NCBI GenBank assembly: GCA_964604305.1
Contig: CAZRYM010000001.1
Coordinates: forward strand, 39,571-103,570
Direction: 5' to 3'
From: JASUTC01 sp964604305
GTDB taxonomy: Bacteria > Thermotogota > Thermotogae > MWEM01
Length of the DNA: 64,000 nt
Position 1 is the first letter of the stretch, and each line of letters begins with the position of its first letter. The translations under genes and the position numbers were made by a program. The notes beneath the pieces were generated by a model that was not told where the DNA came from, did no database searches, and was given only the letters and a program-made list of their open reading frames with translations. Positions 16,459 to 27,200 of the stretch are shown piece after piece.

Positions 16459-18192
16459 TTGCCGGATAAAGAACAGAGATTTCAGTATAAAAGATTGGGA
16501 GAAATCCTGACAGAAACAGGTTACGTCACAAAACAGAACATTCAAACCGCCATAGCCCTTCAAAAACAAGATAAAAAGCCTCTTGGGCAGATTCTTGTTG
16601 AAAAAGGATTTGTGACTTGGGAGGATATCGGTCAAGCACTGTCAAAACAATATGATATTCCTTATATGGAGAATGTGTCTGACCTTGAGTTCAGCTCTGA
16701 ACTGCTGTCGATGATAGGAAAACAGAATTGTGAAAAATGGCGAATTATCCCCTATGAAAAAGAGGATAACAAGATAAAATTACTGACCGATGAAGTGTCA
16801 GATATCAACAATATCTTAAAAACCATCAAATTCATGACTAACTTAAACCCCGATTTTGTTATTGTTCCCAAACCGCAACTGGATATGCTCTTAAAGGAAC
16901 ATTTTGGCAGTAATATTCAGGTAGCCGAGGATTTGAAAAAGTCGTTGGAGGCAGAGAGCACTGATGATAATGTCTTTGATATGTCTGATCTCTCTGTAGA
17001 AAACGAAGAAAAATCAGCTGAAAATTCCGGTCCTATTATTAAACTTGTTAATCAGATTATTCTACAAGCTATCGAGCAGGATGTCAGTGATATTCATATC
17101 GAACCTTATTCAAAATTGGTAAGAGTCAGGTACAGAGTTGACGGAATGTTGAGAAAAATAGCTGAATATCCTGCGAAAATGCATCATTCAGTTATTTCAA
17201 GAATCAAGATCCTTTCAGATCTTGATATTGCTGAAAGGCGTCTCCCCCAAGACGGGAAATTTTATTTGAAAAACAAAGGGGAGCAATATGATTTTCGTGT
17301 ATCAACCATGCCTACTGTTAATGGTGAAAAAATTGTTTTAAGGCTGTTGAAGGTCTCAAATTCCAATAAAAGATTAGTGGACTTGGGGTTTTCCGATTAT
17401 AACTATTCCAGATTGGAATATCTGCTGAAATTCCCCTATGGCATTATACTGGTCACCGGACCTACCGGTAGCGGTAAATCCACCACTTTGGTTGGGATCA
17501 TCAATCATCTCAAAAACGTTACACAAAACATCGTTACCGTTGAAGATCCTGTTGAATACAGTATATCGGGTGTCAATCAATGTCAAACTCATTCTGAAAT
17601 AGGTCTTAACTTTGCCAGATTTCTCAGGTCAATATTAAGACAGGACCCCGACATCATCATGGTTGGTGAAATCAGGGACAAAGAAACGGCTCAATTGGCT
17701 ATTGAGGCCTCCATGACAGGCCATCTGGTCTTAAGCACTTTGCATACAAATACCGCATCAGCGGCTGTAAGCAGATTGTTGAACCTGGGAATAGAGCCAG
17801 ATCTACTTGGAGTTTCCCTTTTAGGGGTTATGGGGCAAAGATTAGTGAGAACGATTTGTCCTGAATGTAAAAAGAAGCAACCTCTTCAGAAGCCCGAGTT
17901 CAGGGAGATGGCAAAACTTTTACTGCCTAACGAAGAGGAATATTATGAATATTCGGGTTCAGGTTGTCAAGCATGCAGAAAAACGGGTTATAAAGGCAGA
18001 ACGGGTATACACGAGGTTCTGATCGTCGACAAAAAGATTCGACAGCTTATGAATGAAAAGGCTCCTGAAAGACAAATAGAGGCTATCGCCAGAAAATCCG
18101 GGATGAGAACCATGTACGAGGATGGCATCATCAAATCCATCAGCGGTGAAACAACCATCGACGAGATAAAAAGGGTTGCTATTAATGCCTGA
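16459..18192 (+). CDS. pilB: Type IV pilus / type II secretion assembly ATPase (PilB/GspE)
   Basis: Hexameric motor ATPase that drives pilin polymerisation at the inner membrane. An N-terminal MshEN domain (roughly residues 10-150) precedes the ATPase: Walker A GPTGSGKSTT at about 334-343, the Asp box and Walker B RQDPDIIMVGEIRDKETA, and the His box HLVLSTLHTN. A tetracysteine zinc motif (CPEC ... CQAC) lies near the C-terminus. 577 residues, a normal size. Start is TTG 16459, because GAGGTGA is well spaced for it and too close for TTG 16453. No pilC or pilin genes are nearby, but the ftsA-ftsZ-pilB order is shared with Thermotoga. Confidence 0.93.
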   Translation: MPDKEQRFQYKRLGEILTETGYVTKQNIQTAIALQKQDKKPLGQILVEKGFVTWEDIGQALSKQYDIPYMENVSDLEFSSELLSMIGKQNCEKWRIIPYEKEDNKIKLLTDEVSDINNILKTIKFMTNLNPDFVIVPKPQLDMLLKEHFGSNIQVAEDLKKSLEAESTDDNVFDMSDLSVENEEKSAENSGPIIKLVNQIILQAIEQDVSDIHIEPYSKLVRVRYRVDGMLRKIAEYPAKMHHSVISRIKILSDLDIAERRLPQDGKFYLKNKGEQYDFRVSTMPTVNGEKIVLRLLKVSNSNKRLVDLGFSDYNYSRLEYLLKFPYGIILVTGPTGSGKSTTLVGIINHLKNVTQNIVTVEDPVEYSISGVNQCQTHSEIGLNFARFLRSILRQDPDIIMVGEIRDKETAQLAIEASMTGHLVLSTLHTNTASAAVSRLLNLGIEPDLLGVSLLGVMGQRLVRTICPECKKKQPLQKPEFREMAKLLLPNEEEYYEYSGSGCQACRKTGYKGRTGIHEVLIVDKKIRQLMNEKAPERQIEAIARKSGMRTMYEDGIIKSISGETTIDEIKRVAINA

Positions 18193-19486
18193 TGAGGAAA
18201 AAAATGATGAATTTAAGTCAAGAGAGATAAAATATCATTCCAAGTCCCCGGAAAAACTACTTGAAGAATTAAAGAAAAAAAATCAAGATAAAAATTCAAG
18301 ATACTATAAAAAAAGAAGAACGGCATTAATTCTCATCGCAGTCAGTGGGATGCTAATTGCGGGTGTGGCGCTTTTTTTTGTTATCTATAATAATCAATCC
18401 ATCAATCAACCGGATTATATTAGAACCGTCAATCCCTTTGTTTTTAAGATCGTTGCTGAATCTGAATACGAATATGGTCATGAGAATGATATTAAGGTGA
18501 GGGTTTCTAATATAGAAAACAGAAAAGATTCCTTTTCCTTCCGGGATTTCAGGTTTTACATCCAATCTGAGACAGGGGAGAAAATATTTTCTTTTAATTT
18601 TCCGGTGGAAACAAGTATAACGATGGAAGAATATGATTCCAGGGATGTTTATGATTTTAAAAGGGAAAATCCGGATTTTTCCGTTAAACCCGGTACTTAT
18701 ACAATCTATTCCGATTTTGTGGTTAACGAAATTAATGTTGAATTAGAAAAGGAGTTTGTGGTTTTCGCGAACATTCAAACAGAAATCAACCTTTATAACG
18801 ATTATGTGATACCTGCTCAGGAGATCCCCGTTTATCTTACAATAGTGAATAATTCCCCTGAAGACACAGATTACCTGTTAGGATCGTATCGAGTGTTTCT
18901 TGAGCCTGCAGATTCCTCTATTCAGGAACAGCAAACTTATAATGGTATTGTTGAAAATGAAAATGCCATGGGAGAATATCGGGTACTCAAGGGAGAAAAA
19001 TTAGATATTCTTTTAGGACAAATGAAATTCCCCTCAACGCAAGGTGATTATATACTGAAGGCCACTTACTTTCTAAATGATGATTTAAACGAATATCAAA
19101 AAGAAATAATGATCAACAACATCAGTCGAACAGATGGTGTTCGCGATCTAAGAATATTACCGTACAGCATGAAAGTTATCGGTATCGACCAAAAATACAC
19201 AGCTGAAATACTGATTGTTAACGATGATGATCAGGATGTATTTGAAAGAGTGAAGGGTTTTATCTTTGAAATTATCAGGGATAATGCAACGTTGTACAGG
19301 TATACAAAATACGATGAAAATGACATTAATATTTTCATACCCGCTTACTCCAAGAAAGTCATTTTCGATTCAACACAGTGGAGGGATATCACCTTTCAGG
19401 AACCGGGAACATGCGATCTAAAAGTAAGGATCATTCTTGAAAACGGTGTGTTGGAGTATTCGGAGGAAATTTTAGTTGATAAATAG
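18185..19486 (+). CDS. Unknown membrane-anchored protein with extracytoplasmic beta domains
   Basis: 433 residues that I cannot assign to a family. A charged, Lys-rich cytoplasmic N-terminus (1-44) is followed by one transmembrane helix (about 45-68). The rest is probably outside, with repeating beta-strand patterns such as KPGTYTIYSDF, IPVYLTIVNNS and TYKVRII-like segments that suggest three or so Ig-like modules. Parts recall the BsuPI/intracellular-protease-inhibitor fold, but not strongly. ATG 18185 is preceded by AAAGGG and overlaps the pilB stop by 8 bases, so it is probably translated together with pilB. A role in pilus or envelope assembly is a guess from position only. Confidence 0.75.
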   Translation: MPDEEKNDEFKSREIKYHSKSPEKLLEELKKKNQDKNSRYYKKRRTALILIAVSGMLIAGVALFFVIYNNQSINQPDYIRTVNPFVFKIVAESEYEYGHENDIKVRVSNIENRKDSFSFRDFRFYIQSETGEKIFSFNFPVETSITMEEYDSRDVYDFKRENPDFSVKPGTYTIYSDFVVNEINVELEKEFVVFANIQTEINLYNDYVIPAQEIPVYLTIVNNSPEDTDYLLGSYRVFLEPADSSIQEQQTYNGIVENENAMGEYRVLKGEKLDILLGQMKFPSTQGDYILKATYFLNDDLNEYQKEIMINNISRTDGVRDLRILPYSMKVIGIDQKYTAEILIVNDDDQDVFERVKGFIFEIIRDNATLYRYTKYDENDINIFIPAYSKKVIFDSTQWRDITFQEPGTCDLKVRIILENGVLEYSEEILVDK

Positions 19487-19502
19487 ATCGGGGGAATCAG
19501 TT

Positions 19503-20987
19503 ATGAATGAATACAAGACAAGGGTTTCGAGAGATCCTGTATATGGGGAGATTACACTTTCGCCTTTGGAGATTTTATGTATAGATGCTCGTCCGATGCA
19601 ACGGTTAAGGGAAGTATCCCAATTGGGTGGAGCGGAAAGGGTTTATCCGGGTGCAACTCATACTCGCTTTTTACATTCCTTAGGTGTTATGCACCTTTCA
19701 GGAATGTACGCTGAGCATTTATCTATGTCAAACAAACAAACCAGGTTGTTAAGATTGGCTGGTTTGATGCATGACATCGGTCATGGTCCATACAGTCATC
19801 AATTTGATGATGTGGCTTACAAAAAGGCAGGCTTGAAACACGGTCATGACGATCAGAGAAAAAGATTGCTTGTTGAGTTAATGCCTAATGAGATGAAACT
19901 TGTTTATGATAATTCTATGAAGGAAGTCTGGAAAAAAAATGTCAAAGATGAGTTACAGGATATTCTTGAACAAAATATTCCTGAAGGAGAAGACCTTGAA
20001 CCTCTTTTTCTTGATTTGATGGAGCTTGTTTCAAAGGTTTTTGAAGGAGAAAATGAAGGTTCTGCTGAATTTAATATCATCCAGGGGCCTCTGGGTGCAG
20101 ATCGGATTGATTTTGTTCTCAGAGATTCATATTATTGTGGTACCCCTGAATATGGGACTGTAGATTTGCAGAGAATTATTCGAAGTTCCAGATTAATTGA
20201 AAAGACCGGTGTGAAGAGGTTGACTTACGATTCCAAGATCATTGACAGCATATACCGTGTGTTATTTGGCAGATTCATGATGTATAAGAATGTCTATTTC
20301 CACAAAACAGCAAGAGCTGCGGACTTAATGATTCAACGTGTGTTGGAGTTAGCTTATGATTTTCTCTTTATAGAAGATTACATTAACGATTGTAATAAAT
20401 TCTGTGAATTAACAGAGGGATGGCTATACTACAGTATCTTGGAAAAATTCAACAACAGAAAGACTTTTGAAAAAGAAGAACGGTTAAAGATAGAAGAGGC
20501 CTTTGAAATCATATCCAATTACAAGGAAAGAAAACTTTGGAAAAGCATCATCGAATTGTCCTTTAGTATTACCGGTATGGATCCCACAAAGGTTGCCCTT
20601 AGTGTGGGAGAGGAAAGAATAGAAACTGTCAGACAAAGAATTGCTTTGATACTCCAAGACGAAACTGTTGACAAAAAGGATAAGGAAGAATTAAATCTGA
20701 TCTATAATCATCCTGAAAGATACTTTAAAATCGATACCCCTTATAAGCTAACACTGGCCCATCCAAAAGAATTTCTTGTCAACGAGGTATATTTAAGAAC
20801 GGGCCCAAGCGTGGAAAACCTGATGGATTTTGAAAGCTTTTTAAAATCAAATCCCTTTTATCAATCCGTATCCGGACAACTTGTTCAAATCGTCAGAGTC
20901 TACATGACCCGTGATAAGCGAGACCTGCTGGAAAAGTACGCTTTACTCCAATTCTCGGATGAGTTGGAACTGACAACCAGGTGGTGA
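19503..20987 (+). CDS. HD-domain phosphohydrolase
   Basis: 494 residues of the COG1078-type HD superfamily, related to dNTP triphosphohydrolases. Metal ligands are visible as TRFLHSLGVMH, LMHDIGHGPYSH (the HD pair) and GPLGADRIDFVLRD. Such enzymes use the HD metal centre to hydrolyse (d)NTPs or other phosphate esters; the actual substrate cannot be read from sequence. An ATG at 19503 with GGGGGAA upstream is preferred to the in-frame TTG at 19476, which lies inside the preceding gene. It is followed after 7 bases by the sugar-nucleotide dehydratase gene, so probably cotranscribed. Confidence 0.9.
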   Translation: MNEYKTRVSRDPVYGEITLSPLEILCIDARPMQRLREVSQLGGAERVYPGATHTRFLHSLGVMHLSGMYAEHLSMSNKQTRLLRLAGLMHDIGHGPYSHQFDDVAYKKAGLKHGHDDQRKRLLVELMPNEMKLVYDNSMKEVWKKNVKDELQDILEQNIPEGEDLEPLFLDLMELVSKVFEGENEGSAEFNIIQGPLGADRIDFVLRDSYYCGTPEYGTVDLQRIIRSSRLIEKTGVKRLTYDSKIIDSIYRVLFGRFMMYKNVYFHKTARAADLMIQRVLELAYDFLFIEDYINDCNKFCELTEGWLYYSILEKFNNRKTFEKEERLKIEEAFEIISNYKERKLWKSIIELSFSITGMDPTKVALSVGEERIETVRQRIALILQDETVDKKDKEELNLIYNHPERYFKIDTPYKLTLAHPKEFLVNEVYLRTGPSVENLMDFESFLKSNPFYQSVSGQLVQIVRVYMTRDKRDLLEKYALLQFSDELELTTRW

Positions 20988-20994
20988 ATTTGTA

Positions 20995-22875
20995 ATGCTC
21001 AGAAGGTTATGCCTTTTTTTCGTTGACTTCTTAATATTTCTATTTTCAGGTATCATATCTTTGTTTATTCGTTTTGGATGGGATTTTAAATCGATTCTTG
21101 AATTTTCTCCCGCGGTATTGATTGCTTCTGTTCTGGGAGTTATCGCCTTCTTTTTATTTGGCGTTTATAAAGTTGTATGGGCATACATGAGTAACAACGA
21201 AGTCGTTTTGATATTCAAAAGTGCAATTGTCGGGTATTTTCTGAATCTCATCGTTGATCTGGTCTTTCCCACTGTGATGCCTCGTTCTGTTGGTATCATG
21301 CAATTCCTGGGTGCTGCACTTGTTGTCCTGTTGAGTAGAATATGGTGGAGTTGGTATATTCATGAAAGTGAAAGAAAAGGAGATAAGATCTTAAATAAGA
21401 AAAGGATCGGGATTGTAGGTGCAGGTGAGGCTGGAATATTACTGCTTGAGGATTTAAAAAAAAGAAACTCTCAAAAAAGTGTGGTTGCCTTTATCGATGA
21501 TTCAAAGAGAAAAATTGGAAGAAAGGTTCGGGGTGTTGAGGTCCTAGGCCCTATCGTTGATTTAAATAAGATTATCAGAGAAAAAAGACTTGAAGAAATC
21601 GTTGTTGCCATACCAAGTGCCGACTCATCCTTGATGAAAAGGATCACTGAAAAAATCGACTTAAAAAGAGTGGAAATGAAGGTTCTGCCATCCATTACCG
21701 AGATCATTGACAACAAGGTTGCAGCAGATCAAATACGTGAAGTTGCCATAGAAGACCTTTTAGGCAGAGAGCCTGTTCGCCTCGACTTGAGTGAAATCAA
21801 AGAGGCTAATAGGGAAAAAATTATCATGATAACCGGAGCCGGCGGAAGCATTGGCAGCGAGATAACTCGTCAGCTGATCGCCATGAAACCCAAAATGATC
21901 ATTGCCTTTGGCAGGGGAGAAAACAGTATTTATCAGGCCTCGCATAAATTTCTCCCATTACTGAAAGAATACGATGTCCAATTTACAAGGATTATTGGAG
22001 ATATAACCGATAAACAAAGACTTGAATCTCTATTCAGGGAATACTCGCCTGAGATTATTTATCATTGCGCAGCTCACAAACATGTTCCTCTGATGGAAGA
22101 AAATCCCTCTGAGGCTTTCAGGGTAAACTCCCTTGGTACCAAAGCGCTTGTAGATATGGCATTAGAGTATGGTGTTGAGAGATTTACATTAATCTCAACC
22201 GATAAGGCGGTAAACCCAACTTCCATCATGGGGTTATCGAAAAGACTTGCTGAAATGTATATCAGGTCAATAGCCAAGATCGAACAAAAAACAAAATTTT
22301 CAGTGGTGCGTTTCGGAAATGTTCTTGGCAGTAGGGGAAGTGTTATTCCAAGGTTTAAAGAACAAATTAAAAACGGCGGACCGGTCACGGTAACGGATAA
22401 AAACATGCGTCGTTTTTTTATGACCATACCCGAAGCATCTTCATTAGTATTACAGGCCTCAAGTTTTATGAACAATGGTGACCTTTTTATTTTGGATATG
22501 GGAGAACAAATCTACATTAAAGACCTGGTTGAAAACATGATTATACTGGCTGGATTGATTCCTGGACAGGATATCGAAATTGAATTTACCGGTATCAGAC
22601 CGGGGGAAAAGCTATACGAAGAGTTGTTTCTGGATATGGAAAAGGCCTTATCAACTAAACATCCAAAGATATTTAGGGTCATTGAAGATGAGAAATACTC
22701 TGATGAAGAAATTACCAATTTGATGAAAAAGCTTTACAGCTTTTCCATAGAAAAGAACATGAAAGGTCTTAAGGAACTGATCGATCAATATATCCCCGAT
22801 AATCAGATTGAATTTAAAGGAGGTAGTTCTGATGCTTACAAACCTGAAAGAGTATTTGAAACCGGGAAATCTTAA
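20995..22875 (+). CDS. Membrane-bound sugar-nucleotide 4,6-dehydratase (CapD/PglF type)
   Basis: 626 residues. Four transmembrane helices (about 1-120) are followed by a first Rossmann domain (RIGIVGAGEAGILLL) and then the catalytic SDR domain with TGAGGSIGSEI for NAD(P) and AAHKHVPLMEENP. The catalytic segment STDKAVNPTSIMGLSKRLAE has an M where classical SDR enzymes have Y, as is usual in this long family. These enzymes act on UDP-GlcNAc to make UDP-4-keto-6-deoxy sugars for surface polysaccharide, capsule or glycoprotein glycans. No glycosyltransferases are adjacent. It overlaps the next gene by 44 bases. Confidence 0.9.
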   Translation: MLRRLCLFFVDFLIFLFSGIISLFIRFGWDFKSILEFSPAVLIASVLGVIAFFLFGVYKVVWAYMSNNEVVLIFKSAIVGYFLNLIVDLVFPTVMPRSVGIMQFLGAALVVLLSRIWWSWYIHESERKGDKILNKKRIGIVGAGEAGILLLEDLKKRNSQKSVVAFIDDSKRKIGRKVRGVEVLGPIVDLNKIIREKRLEEIVVAIPSADSSLMKRITEKIDLKRVEMKVLPSITEIIDNKVAADQIREVAIEDLLGREPVRLDLSEIKEANREKIIMITGAGGSIGSEITRQLIAMKPKMIIAFGRGENSIYQASHKFLPLLKEYDVQFTRIIGDITDKQRLESLFREYSPEIIYHCAAHKHVPLMEENPSEAFRVNSLGTKALVDMALEYGVERFTLISTDKAVNPTSIMGLSKRLAEMYIRSIAKIEQKTKFSVVRFGNVLGSRGSVIPRFKEQIKNGGPVTVTDKNMRRFFMTIPEASSLVLQASSFMNNGDLFILDMGEQIYIKDLVENMIILAGLIPGQDIEIEFTGIRPGEKLYEELFLDMEKALSTKHPKIFRVIEDEKYSDEEITNLMKKLYSFSIEKNMKGLKELIDQYIPDNQIEFKGGSSDAYKPERVFETGKS

Positions 22876-23656
22876 AGAAGCCTGGGAGATTTATCAAAAA
22901 GACCCCGATCACACACTTTTTTCCACAGGTGGTTTATCGACTTCTTTACGGGAAGATGATAGAACAAAAATAATCGTTGATTTAAACGACCTGTTATCAA
23001 ATGAGATTAAAGTAAGTGAAGATAAATACCTAATAGGCGGCGGAATGACCATAAATGAAGGTCTGGCATCCTTGAAGTCCCATGCTTTGTCACAAGTCCT
23101 AAAACAAGTTGGAACCAATCAGATCAGGAATATGGCCACCATTTCAGGTTCGATTGCCCAAAAATATGGCTGGTCCGATATTATAACAGCTTTGGTGGCT
23201 TATAAAGCTCAAGTGCAAATATTTAACGAAGGAGGAAAATCATTTGTTCCGATAGATGAATATCTTCATTCAAAGGAGTCTGCCATTGTTCTTAGTGTCC
23301 TTATTGAAAAGAAATTCAACTTCGGCTCATTTCACTATATCTCAAGAACCGATTACGATGTCTCACAGTTTAATCTGTTCCTCTGTGCCCAAATTAATGA
23401 CAATGGAAGACTATTGGAAACGGGGATTGCTTATGGTGCAAGACCGGGATATGCTAAAAGATTTAAAGAAGGTGAAGAAATTTTAGCTGATTTACCTTTA
23501 AAAGAAATTGAAGGGAAGTTAGTGGCATTAACAGAAAAAATCGAGCAAGTCATCGTATCCAACGGCTTTGGATTGTCTGCAGAATACCGCAAAGAATTAT
23601 TTAAGGTTTTTTTGAAACGTTCTATCATCAAATTAATCAAAAACAACGGCAAATAG
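22832..23656 (+). CDS. FAD-binding subunit of a molybdenum hydroxylase (YgfM/XdhB/CoxM-like)
   Basis: 274 residues with the FAD-binding plan of xanthine dehydrogenase-type medium subunits. The glycine-rich LIGGGMTINEGL corresponds to the family's G-G-x-T segment, and QIRNMATISGSIAQ corresponds to its conserved N-x-A-T-x-G-G-x region, here with S for the second G. The C-terminal helical part matches the CO dehydrogenase flavoprotein C-terminal domain. Neither the molybdopterin subunit nor the [2Fe-2S] subunit is next to it, so it is an orphan here. E. coli YgfM is a stand-alone homologue of this kind. AAAGGAGGT (22817-22824) 7 bases before ATG 22832 fixes the start inside the preceding gene. 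Confidence 0.8.
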   Translation: MLTNLKEYLKPGNLKEAWEIYQKDPDHTLFSTGGLSTSLREDDRTKIIVDLNDLLSNEIKVSEDKYLIGGGMTINEGLASLKSHALSQVLKQVGTNQIRNMATISGSIAQKYGWSDIITALVAYKAQVQIFNEGGKSFVPIDEYLHSKESAIVLSVLIEKKFNFGSFHYISRTDYDVSQFNLFLCAQINDNGRLLETGIAYGARPGYAKRFKEGEEILADLPLKEIEGKLVALTEKIEQVIVSNGFGLSAEYRKELFKVFLKRSIIKLIKNNGK

Positions 23657-23720
23657 CATTCTTGCTCAGCAGATTCTGCAGAAGAAATTAATAATCACGC
23701 TGTAAAAGTGATGCCGGTAG

Positions 23721-24233
23721 CTAGTAAAGATCAAACATATACTTTTTTAGTAAACGTTGCGTCAAAGATATCATAGAAATTCCTATGATTGCAACAGATG
23801 CGGCTGTGAATGAAAAGCCTCCCAGAACCAGTCCAAGAGCCAGGGCCGAAGATGGGGGGTGTTCGGTGTTTGTGATAACCATAAGAAACATGGTCAGTCC
23901 AACAGAAAAAGCTCCAAAAAGAGGCATTAGAAAATCCGGATTAATATTAGGGAACAGCTGATGAATCAGAAAAACCATTAGTGCACAAAAACCCCCACTA
24001 ATAACCCCAAAAGTATAGCCCCCTATTAAATATCTGGGTCCTGCAGTTCTATCATGAGGGTTTCCAAACGCTATAGTAGAGCTGGCACCGATAGAAGCGA
24101 CAACAATCCCATCAGCCAATAAATCCAAAAAGAGAAGGACAACGGAAACCACCCCTACCGTCATCAAAGACTGCAAAATAAATTGCTTTTTATGCTTCCG
24201 AAAATCCTCATCAAGAAAATTAAAGATCTTCAC
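23721..24233 (-). CDS. HPP family integral membrane protein
   Basis: 170 residues with four probable transmembrane helices and the family's hallmark EHPPSSALALG, plus ASSTIAFGNPHDRTAGPR in the first half. Some plant and cyanobacterial HPP proteins transport nitrite; most bacterial members have no tested function. GTG start at 24233 with GGAGGAATAA upstream. It follows the alpha-mannosidase gene after 15 bases and is probably the last gene of a methyltransferase-mannosidase-HPP operon. Confidence 0.85.
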   Translation of the reverse strand: MKIFNFLDEDFRKHKKQFILQSLMTVGVVSVVLLFLDLLADGIVVASIGASSTIAFGNPHDRTAGPRYLIGGYTFGVISGGFCALMVFLIHQLFPNINPDFLMPLFGAFSVGLTMFLMVITNTEHPPSSALALGLVLGGFSFTAASVAIIGISMISLTQRLLKKYMFDLY

Positions 24234-24248
24234 TTATTCCTCCGTTTA

Positions 24249-27200
24249 TCACTTTATTAAGAAAGTATAAAACTTAAAAGGTTCGTATGTCAGTTCGAAT
24301 GTATCTTTTTCAACAAGTTCTACTTTTTTCTTTTTTTCTTCCAATACATTGGAAGTAAAGACCTCCTGGAGTTCCAAGCCCTTTAATTTGATATTTGTCT
24401 TACCACGTGAGCCGACTACTTCACATACCCTTAAAACAATGCTGCCTTCATCGTTTCTCTTCAAACACATTAATTGAAGATTATCCGATTGAATGTTTAA
24501 TTGAAAATTCTCTAAGGTATTATTTTTCCCGTTGAAAACAATCAAAGGCCTGTTCAGGTTTCTTGCGCTCTTGATTGTTTCCAGAATGTCTGAAGTTCTG
24601 TGTGACATGATGGAATATGAGAACTTGTGTTTTCCTTCATCAGCAAAAACCGATGGATTTATTGGAGAGCGTAAGAGGGTCAAGGAAACCTGTCCATGAT
24701 TAGTTGAATAACCGTATTTACCGTCATTGAGGATTCCCACACCAAAATCCCTTTCTGATAAATCCACCCAGCGATGCCCGGGAACTTCGAATCGTGCCTT
24801 TTCGTAGTCTGTATTTTTATGAGTGTTTCTGTTAATGTATCCGGCACCCAAATCAAAACTTGCCTTTCTACACAGCATTGTGGTGTCAAAATCGACCTTT
24901 AACATCATTCTTCTGTGATGCCAGTCTATCTCATTCTCAATTCGGATGGATTTGTTATGTTCTTCAAATATGTACCGCTGCAGTATCTTTGTCTTTTTGA
25001 TAATATAGGTAACTTCAACAACCTTTCTTAATTCATTGGATTCGATCACATTTATGGCAGAAGCTGTGAGATTACGTTCATATTCTTCGTGGTTATAGGC
25101 ACTGTCCCATGCATCCCAGAACATGGGTACATCTTCATATAGCCGAAGAATATTTCCTGAATCCTTGAACAAATATCTGTTTGCAGCTTTATCGAATATT
25201 TGTATGGATCCCGTTCTGGTTATATGTGATTTATAAAAGGAATTTTCAAAGTTCAGCGACCTGTCTTTTATCTCAGCAACGGGAATCACCTTTTTTTCTT
25301 TAAAGAATGTTAATGTGGCAAATGGCTGTATCTTTTTGCCGGAATGGTATAAAAAATGACCATCATGTGTCAAATGAGGTCTCAAGGTTTCATTGTCAGG
25401 CCCCTTTAAAAGCCAGGCTTCTTTCTCATCCATAATAAAGGTGGTAACTTGTTCGTATTCAGAGGGATTGAATACACTCAGATAATCTTTCTGTAAGAGA
25501 GCGTGCGCGTGGATTAATCTGTTTTGAAATGCTTTTGTAATTGAACACGTTTCGGAAAGTTCTCTTTCAGAGTCTTTGTAAACCTCAGGTATAGATGAAC
25601 CGGGCAATATATCATGAAATTCGTTTCTCAACGTTATTTCCCATAAGGCGTCTATCTTCTTTTGTAAAGATTCTTTTGGATCTTCCAGGACAGTATTTAG
25701 ATATTCAAGCAGAACAAGGCTGTCTTCAGCGGTTTTATGAAGCTTTTTAGTTCTTGCCTGGGTGGTATATGTACCTCTGTGGAACTCAAGATAGAGTTCA
25801 TCATCCCAGACTTCCATCTGATTCTTATATTCATTGGTATTTCTAAAATGTTCACTTGCAGACATAATTTCCGGTTGAGGCAATCCCGGCATGTCTTTCA
25901 GGAGTTCATAATCTTCCATCATACTATCAGTTGGACCACCGCCACCATCACCATAACCAAAGGTGATAAAACTCAAAGGTATCTGAACCTTTTCCCGATA
26001 ATTTTCCCAGTTTTCCATTAGTGTTTCTGGATTCAACCGTGCATTATAACCCTGGTCGTTTTTAAAGCTTCTGTAGATTACCTCAGAACCATCTATCCCC
26101 CTCCATATCATGGTATCATGGGGAAGGGGATTTTTCTCATTCCATGTTAACTTGGTGGTAAAAAAATAGTCCATTTCAGCACTTTTAAGAATTTGCGGTA
26201 AGATCCATGGAAATCCAAATACATCCGGCAACCAGGCTACTTTTGCGAAAGATCCAAATTCTTTTTTATAATATTTCTGTCCATAATACATCTGTCTGAC
26301 AAGGGATTCAGGAGAAGGGATATTACAATCGTGTTCGACCCAAGCCCCGCCAACCGGTTCCCATTTTCCCGCTTTGTATAATTCTTTAATCTGTTTCATC
26401 ATCTCAGGATAATTCTCTGAAATATCCTTATACATTTGAGCGGAAGATTGGGCAAAAATGAAATTGTCATATCTCTTGCACATACTTATGGCATTGGAAA
26501 AGGTGCGGGGAATCTTTCTTTTTGTCTCGGAAATTGGCCATAACCAAGCGTAATCGATGTGTGCATGTCCCACGGCTGATATCTTCCCAACAGTTGGAAA
26601 GGCTCCTTTTAATAACTTCAATCCTTTGTCAAGAATTTGTTCCGCATGTACCAGTCTTTTATATGCCTCGTTTTGTAACTCATTTGAAAAAGAATAATCA
26701 AGGGGTTCAGATAAGTATTTTTTTTGTATGTATTCTCTTATTGAAGGGTTATCCATGAGAGAGGTGCAATAGCCTTCGGTATCTCTTGGAATCATTGTGT
26801 TTTTTAACACCTTTTCCAACAATATAAAAAGACTTTCACTCAGATTCTTGTCTTTACTATAAAAAGCAGTTTCCAAACACAGTCGAAGTTTATTGGCAAT
26901 TTTTTTTATCTTTTTATCAATGACTATCAAATGAGCATGATCGAGTTGTCTTTTTGTAGATTTTTCTCCGAAAAGAAGATGAGGAACGACTTGTATCGCA
27001 ATAGTGTGATTTTTGTTATCTGAGAACAAGTTCAGGTTGATTTCTTTGTGATAGGGATTTAACTCGCCATAAGGTTTACCATCAATAAAAACAAGGCTTT
27101 CACCTCCGAACCAAATACTTAAAAGAATATCTTCATCAACATCTATTTCGGGAATCATCAGTGTAGTTTCAAACCACACAGGTTTTTCACCTGTGTTTTC